The translations under genes and the position numbers were made by a program. From Candidatus Sumerlaeota bacterium (GTDB lineage Bacteria; Sumerlaeota; Sumerlaeia; JADFCT01): a stretch of DNA of 10,256 nucleotides. Shown one piece after another: positions 8,372-10,256 of this stretch. Every line of letters begins with the position of its first letter. Position 1 is the stretch's first letter. The stretch is taken from contig JAPLSP010000030.1 in the NCBI GenBank assembly GCA_026398575.1, positions 1-10,256 on the forward strand, in the 5' to 3' direction. Under the pieces are notes generated by a model. The model had not been told where the DNA came from and ran no database searches. It was given only the letters and a program-made list of their open reading frames with translations.

Positions 8372-8398
8372 TCGCATTGAAAAAATATTTTTATGCGA
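8372..8398. promoter_or_regulatory. Candidate operator: TCGCAT-N15-ATGCGA palindrome
   Basis: A 27-bp interrupted palindrome has perfect six-base arms TCGCAT (8372-8377) and ATGCGA (8393-8398) around an A/T-only centre that is itself partly symmetric. It ends eight bases before the TTGACT hexamer of the downstream gene. A third copy of the arm occurs at 8280-8285 beside the -10 of the divergent gene. A further short dyad, CTCTT-A-AAGAG, is at 8360-8370. The regulator is unknown. Confidence 0.4.
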
Positions 8399-8405
8399 TT
8401 TTGGC

Positions 8406-8431
8406 TTGACTCCCAGGAAGCGGCGTAAAAT
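8406..8431 (+). promoter_or_regulatory. Candidate promoter of the exported CxxC protein gene
   Basis: TTGACT (8406-8411) and TAAAAT (8426-8431) are good hexamers, but their spacing is only 14 bases. TTGGCT at 8401-8406 would give 19. Either could place a start near 8438 and leave a leader of about 100 bases. The region is the only clear promoter-like patch before the gene. Confidence 0.35.
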
Positions 8432-8541
8432 ATCAACCGAAACTTGGGACTAAGTTGATGAGCGCTGGATATGGCCTATCGCCAGATGCTCACAGTATTC
8501 GGATGGCCCAAGTGGATTCTTTCATCAGGAGATTCGAGCAA

Positions 8542-10107
8542 ATGAGAAATGCAACGTTATTTTCTCATATCGCAGCGCTTTTGGCTGTTATTGAAATTTC
8601 GGCATGGGGTCAGGAACGCGCTGCCTCTGCGGCGGCGGCGCCCAATCAGGCGGCGATCTCGTATGCCGACTGGAAAAAAGATCAGCAGAAAACGGCGCCA
8701 GCCATGCAGCCGGCCGAGTGCGCCTTGATCTATGCGCGCAAGTTCGAGAAATCGAATCCCTGGGAATCCTGGCGCGCGCTGGAAAAAGATGGGGACATCG
8801 CCAAAGCGCTCAGAGCCGTGACCAAGGAGCAGGCCGGCGCCGCGGCGGGCGCAGCAGCGGGCGCTGGCAAATCGCCCTCCGCCAGAGCCGGCTCGGGCGC
8901 CGACAGGCCAATGATGACCAATCCCTTCCAGGACAAGCCTGAAGATATCCAGCGCGAAAACCAGCAGCGGCAGGAGGAGCTCAAGCGCCGCCAGGAAACT
9001 CTTGCCCGATTGTCGCCCCAGGCGCGGAAAGGCTTCGAGACGACCTGGCAGCACGCGGACAAGGCCAAGGAAGATATGAAAGCCCAGCGCAAGCAGATGG
9101 CGGATGATTGGGACAAGCAACACGGAGGCGCTGCCGCTGCCGCTTCGGCCAATCCGCCTGACAAGACGGGCGCCAATGCCACAGCGGCGGCGCAGGGCAA
9201 TAACACGCCTGCGGCGCCCGCAGCCGCAGACCCGGCCGCCGAACTGGCCCGCTGCCGCGAGATCGTCAACCTGTACTGGAACACCGGCAAGCGTTGCTTT
9301 GACGACGATGGGGCGGGCGTTCCGGACCGCATCGCGGTGTATCAGGCCATGCTCGCGCGCAGTCCGGAAATGGACTTCCTGCCGATGGTCAAACTGCAAA
9401 TCGAAAAGCAGTACATGGCCCAGCAGGCCTTGATGATCTATGCCGGCTCGCTGGCAGCCAAAGGCAAGAACCTGGAGGCGCGCGCGATCTTTCAGATGGC
9501 CGCCAAGGCCAACAACGGAATGTTCGCCTCCAAGGCTTCCGAGGCCGAACAAAAAATAAAGGAATCCGAGACCGCGTTTGTCAAGGAGTTGCAGGACCTG
9601 GCCGCCAAAGGCGAAATCGAGAAGTGCCAGATGATGGCCGCGCTGGGACTGCGCTATATGCCGGGCAATGCCGAACTGGCCCAGATGAAAACCAATGCTG
9701 CCGATCTCGATCCATGTCCGGCCTGCAAGGGAACCGGCAAATGCCCGGACTGTCATGGAACGGGGAAAACATCCTCGCCCGAATGGGCGCCCTGCCCCGA
9801 TTGCGGCGGCAAGGGCATTTGGGACGTCAGCGGCATGACGTTCAAATATTGCTGGCGTTGCGCGCGCGGCGTCAGTGTCGCATTCACAAGCAAGGAGCAG
9901 CTGAACAAAGCGCTCAGCGATCCTCACAAAGGACAGATACAAACCCTTAAGCAAAAGCCCTGCACGACATGCAAAGACGGCAAATGCAAAACCTGCGCAG
10001 GCGCGCGATGGAATAAGCGCGCGGCGCCGCGCCCCGAACCCGACATCACCGCGCTGCTGATCCAGTGGCCCAGCTGGCTGTCGGAGTTTGAAAAGACCCT
10101 GAAATAG
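8542..10107 (+). CDS. Exported protein with helical/coiled-coil region and six DnaJ-like CxxC pairs
   Basis: I do not recognise a named family. From the ATG at 8542, preceded by AGGAGA at nine-base spacing, the protein has 521 residues. It opens with a plausible signal peptide (about 1-23, MRNATLFSHIAALLAVIEIS, cleavage near AWG-QE). In-frame TTG 8455 and ATG 8458 would add 28-29 residues, but they lack a ribosome binding site and bury the signal peptide. An Ala/Gly-rich linker (about 96-121) precedes a charged, Gln/Glu/Lys-rich likely coiled coil (about 134-193). A second low-complexity linker (about 195-232) leads to a helical, TPR-like region (about 250-385). The C-terminal part has six CxxC pairs: 392/395, 401/404, 418/421, 437/440, 474/477 and 482/485. 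Several are followed by GxG, as in the DnaJ zinc-binding domain (CPACKGTGK, CPDCHGTGK, CPDCGGKG). There is no J domain. It probably binds zinc and acts in the envelope as a scaffold or binding protein; that role is inference. Confidence 0.82.
   Translation: MRNATLFSHIAALLAVIEISAWGQERAASAAAAPNQAAISYADWKKDQQKTAPAMQPAECALIYARKFEKSNPWESWRALEKDGDIAKALRAVTKEQAGAAAGAAAGAGKSPSARAGSGADRPMMTNPFQDKPEDIQRENQQRQEELKRRQETLARLSPQARKGFETTWQHADKAKEDMKAQRKQMADDWDKQHGGAAAAASANPPDKTGANATAAAQGNNTPAAPAAADPAAELARCREIVNLYWNTGKRCFDDDGAGVPDRIAVYQAMLARSPEMDFLPMVKLQIEKQYMAQQALMIYAGSLAAKGKNLEARAIFQMAAKANNGMFASKASEAEQKIKESETAFVKELQDLAAKGEIEKCQMMAALGLRYMPGNAELAQMKTNAADLDPCPACKGTGKCPDCHGTGKTSSPEWAPCPDCGGKGIWDVSGMTFKYCWRCARGVSVAFTSKEQLNKALSDPHKGQIQTLKQKPCTTCKDGKCKTCAGARWNKRAAPRPEPDITALLIQWPSWLSEFEKTLK
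8832..8859 (+). repeat. Ala/Gly-encoding tract shared with nrdJ linker (3153-3180)
   Basis: This 28-base stretch matches 3153-3180 of nrdJ at 26 of 28 positions and is read in the same frame in both genes. It encodes AGAAAGAAA here and AGGAAGGAA there. It lies within flexible linkers of two otherwise unrelated proteins 5.7 kb apart. Independent expansion of GCG/GGC codons could also produce this. Confidence 0.45.
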
Positions 10108-10120
10108 CTCGATCCCGCGC

Positions 10121-10149
10121 GGACGGGCCATGGTCAACGCGCCCCGTCC
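10121..10149 (+). terminator. GC-rich hairpin after the CxxC protein gene, no T tract
   Basis: GGACGGG (10121-10127) and CCCGTCC (10143-10149) form a perfect seven-base-pair stem around a 15-base loop that contains CCATGG. It begins 13 bases after the stop codon at 10105-10107. No run of T follows, so it is at best an imperfect terminator or an RNA-stabilising or attenuating structure between two co-directional genes. Confidence 0.4.
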
Positions 10150-10177
10150 ACTCATTTCCCGCAGGAGGCGATTCCCT

Positions 10178-10256
10178 ATGTTACGCATCGAAAATGACGC
10201 CCTGGTTCTCGAAGGTCCGGCTGGCTGCATCCGGGTTCCTCTCAATGATGAGATCA
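10178..10256 (+). CDS. Start of an unidentified gene, cut by the window end
   Basis: An ATG at 10178 is preceded by a near-perfect ribosome binding site, AGGAGG (10163-10168), at nine-base spacing. The reading frame stays open to the end of the window for 26 codons (MLRIENDALVLEGPAG...PLNDEI). The segment looks like alternating beta strands and has no signal peptide. It is too short for a family assignment. The gene lies 70 bp after the exported CxxC protein, in the same direction, and could belong to the same transcription unit if the hairpin between does not terminate. Confidence 0.7.
   Translation, partial: MLRIENDALVLEGPAGCIRVPLNDEI

Noticed and set aside
8455..8541. N-terminal extension of the exported CxxC protein from TTG 8455 or ATG 8458
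   Set aside because: There is no ribosome binding site before either codon. The extension would place about 28 polar residues ahead of the signal peptide, while ATG 8542 has AGGAGA at nine-base spacing.
8557..10245. 562-codon open frame antisense to the exported CxxC protein gene
   Set aside because: Same mirror-frame effect. The sense frame has a ribosome binding site, signal peptide and ordered cysteine motifs, while the antisense product has none.

Overview
The window comes from a GC-rich bacterial chromosome. Coding sequence favours G or C at third positions, while the spacers that hold promoters are clearly richer in A and T. Good Shine-Dalgarno sequences precede most genes. An exported alpha-2-macroglobulin and a second exported protein point to a diderm (Gram-negative-type) cell. 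The large-protein style, the DnaJ-like CxxCxGxG cysteine clusters on an exported protein and the Ala/Pro/Gly-rich linkers would suit a PVC-group, Sumerlaeota- or Hydrogenedentes-like lineage, but that placement is an impression and not shown by the sequence. There are no RNA genes, insertion sequences, CRISPR arrays or phage genes.

Layout. Positions 1-240 are a non-coding leader with a sigma-70-type promoter (132-159). Two 16-bp NrdR boxes lie one over and one just after it (141-156 and 173-188), 32 bp apart. They precede a full-length adenosylcobalamin-dependent ribonucleotide reductase, nrdJ (241-3405, +). After a 120-bp gap comes a small single-domain, retropepsin-like aspartic protease (3526-3882, +). 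It converges on a 1435-residue alpha-2-macroglobulin-family gene (3922-8229, -); a small bidirectional hairpin in the 39-bp gap may terminate both. A spacer of about 310 bp (8230-8541) rich in palindromes and candidate promoters separates that gene from a divergent exported protein (8542-10107, +), which has coiled-coil and helical regions and six C-terminal CxxC pairs. A seventh-turn GC hairpin follows, then the start of another gene (10178 onward, cut by the window end).

How the genes fit together. nrdJ is a housekeeping gene that makes deoxyribonucleotides with vitamin B12 and without needing oxygen; its NrdR boxes imply the usual dNTP/ATP-sensing repression, by a repressor encoded elsewhere. 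The alpha-2-macroglobulin probably traps foreign proteases in the periplasm through its intact thioester. It shares its upstream spacer with the exported CxxC protein, so the two could be co-regulated envelope proteins, but no direct functional link can be shown. No complete novel multi-gene system is visible. The most noteworthy items are the NrdR box pair, the exported multi-CxxC protein, the alpha-2-macroglobulin without a lipobox and with a recent internal duplication, and the TCGCAT-repeat spacer.
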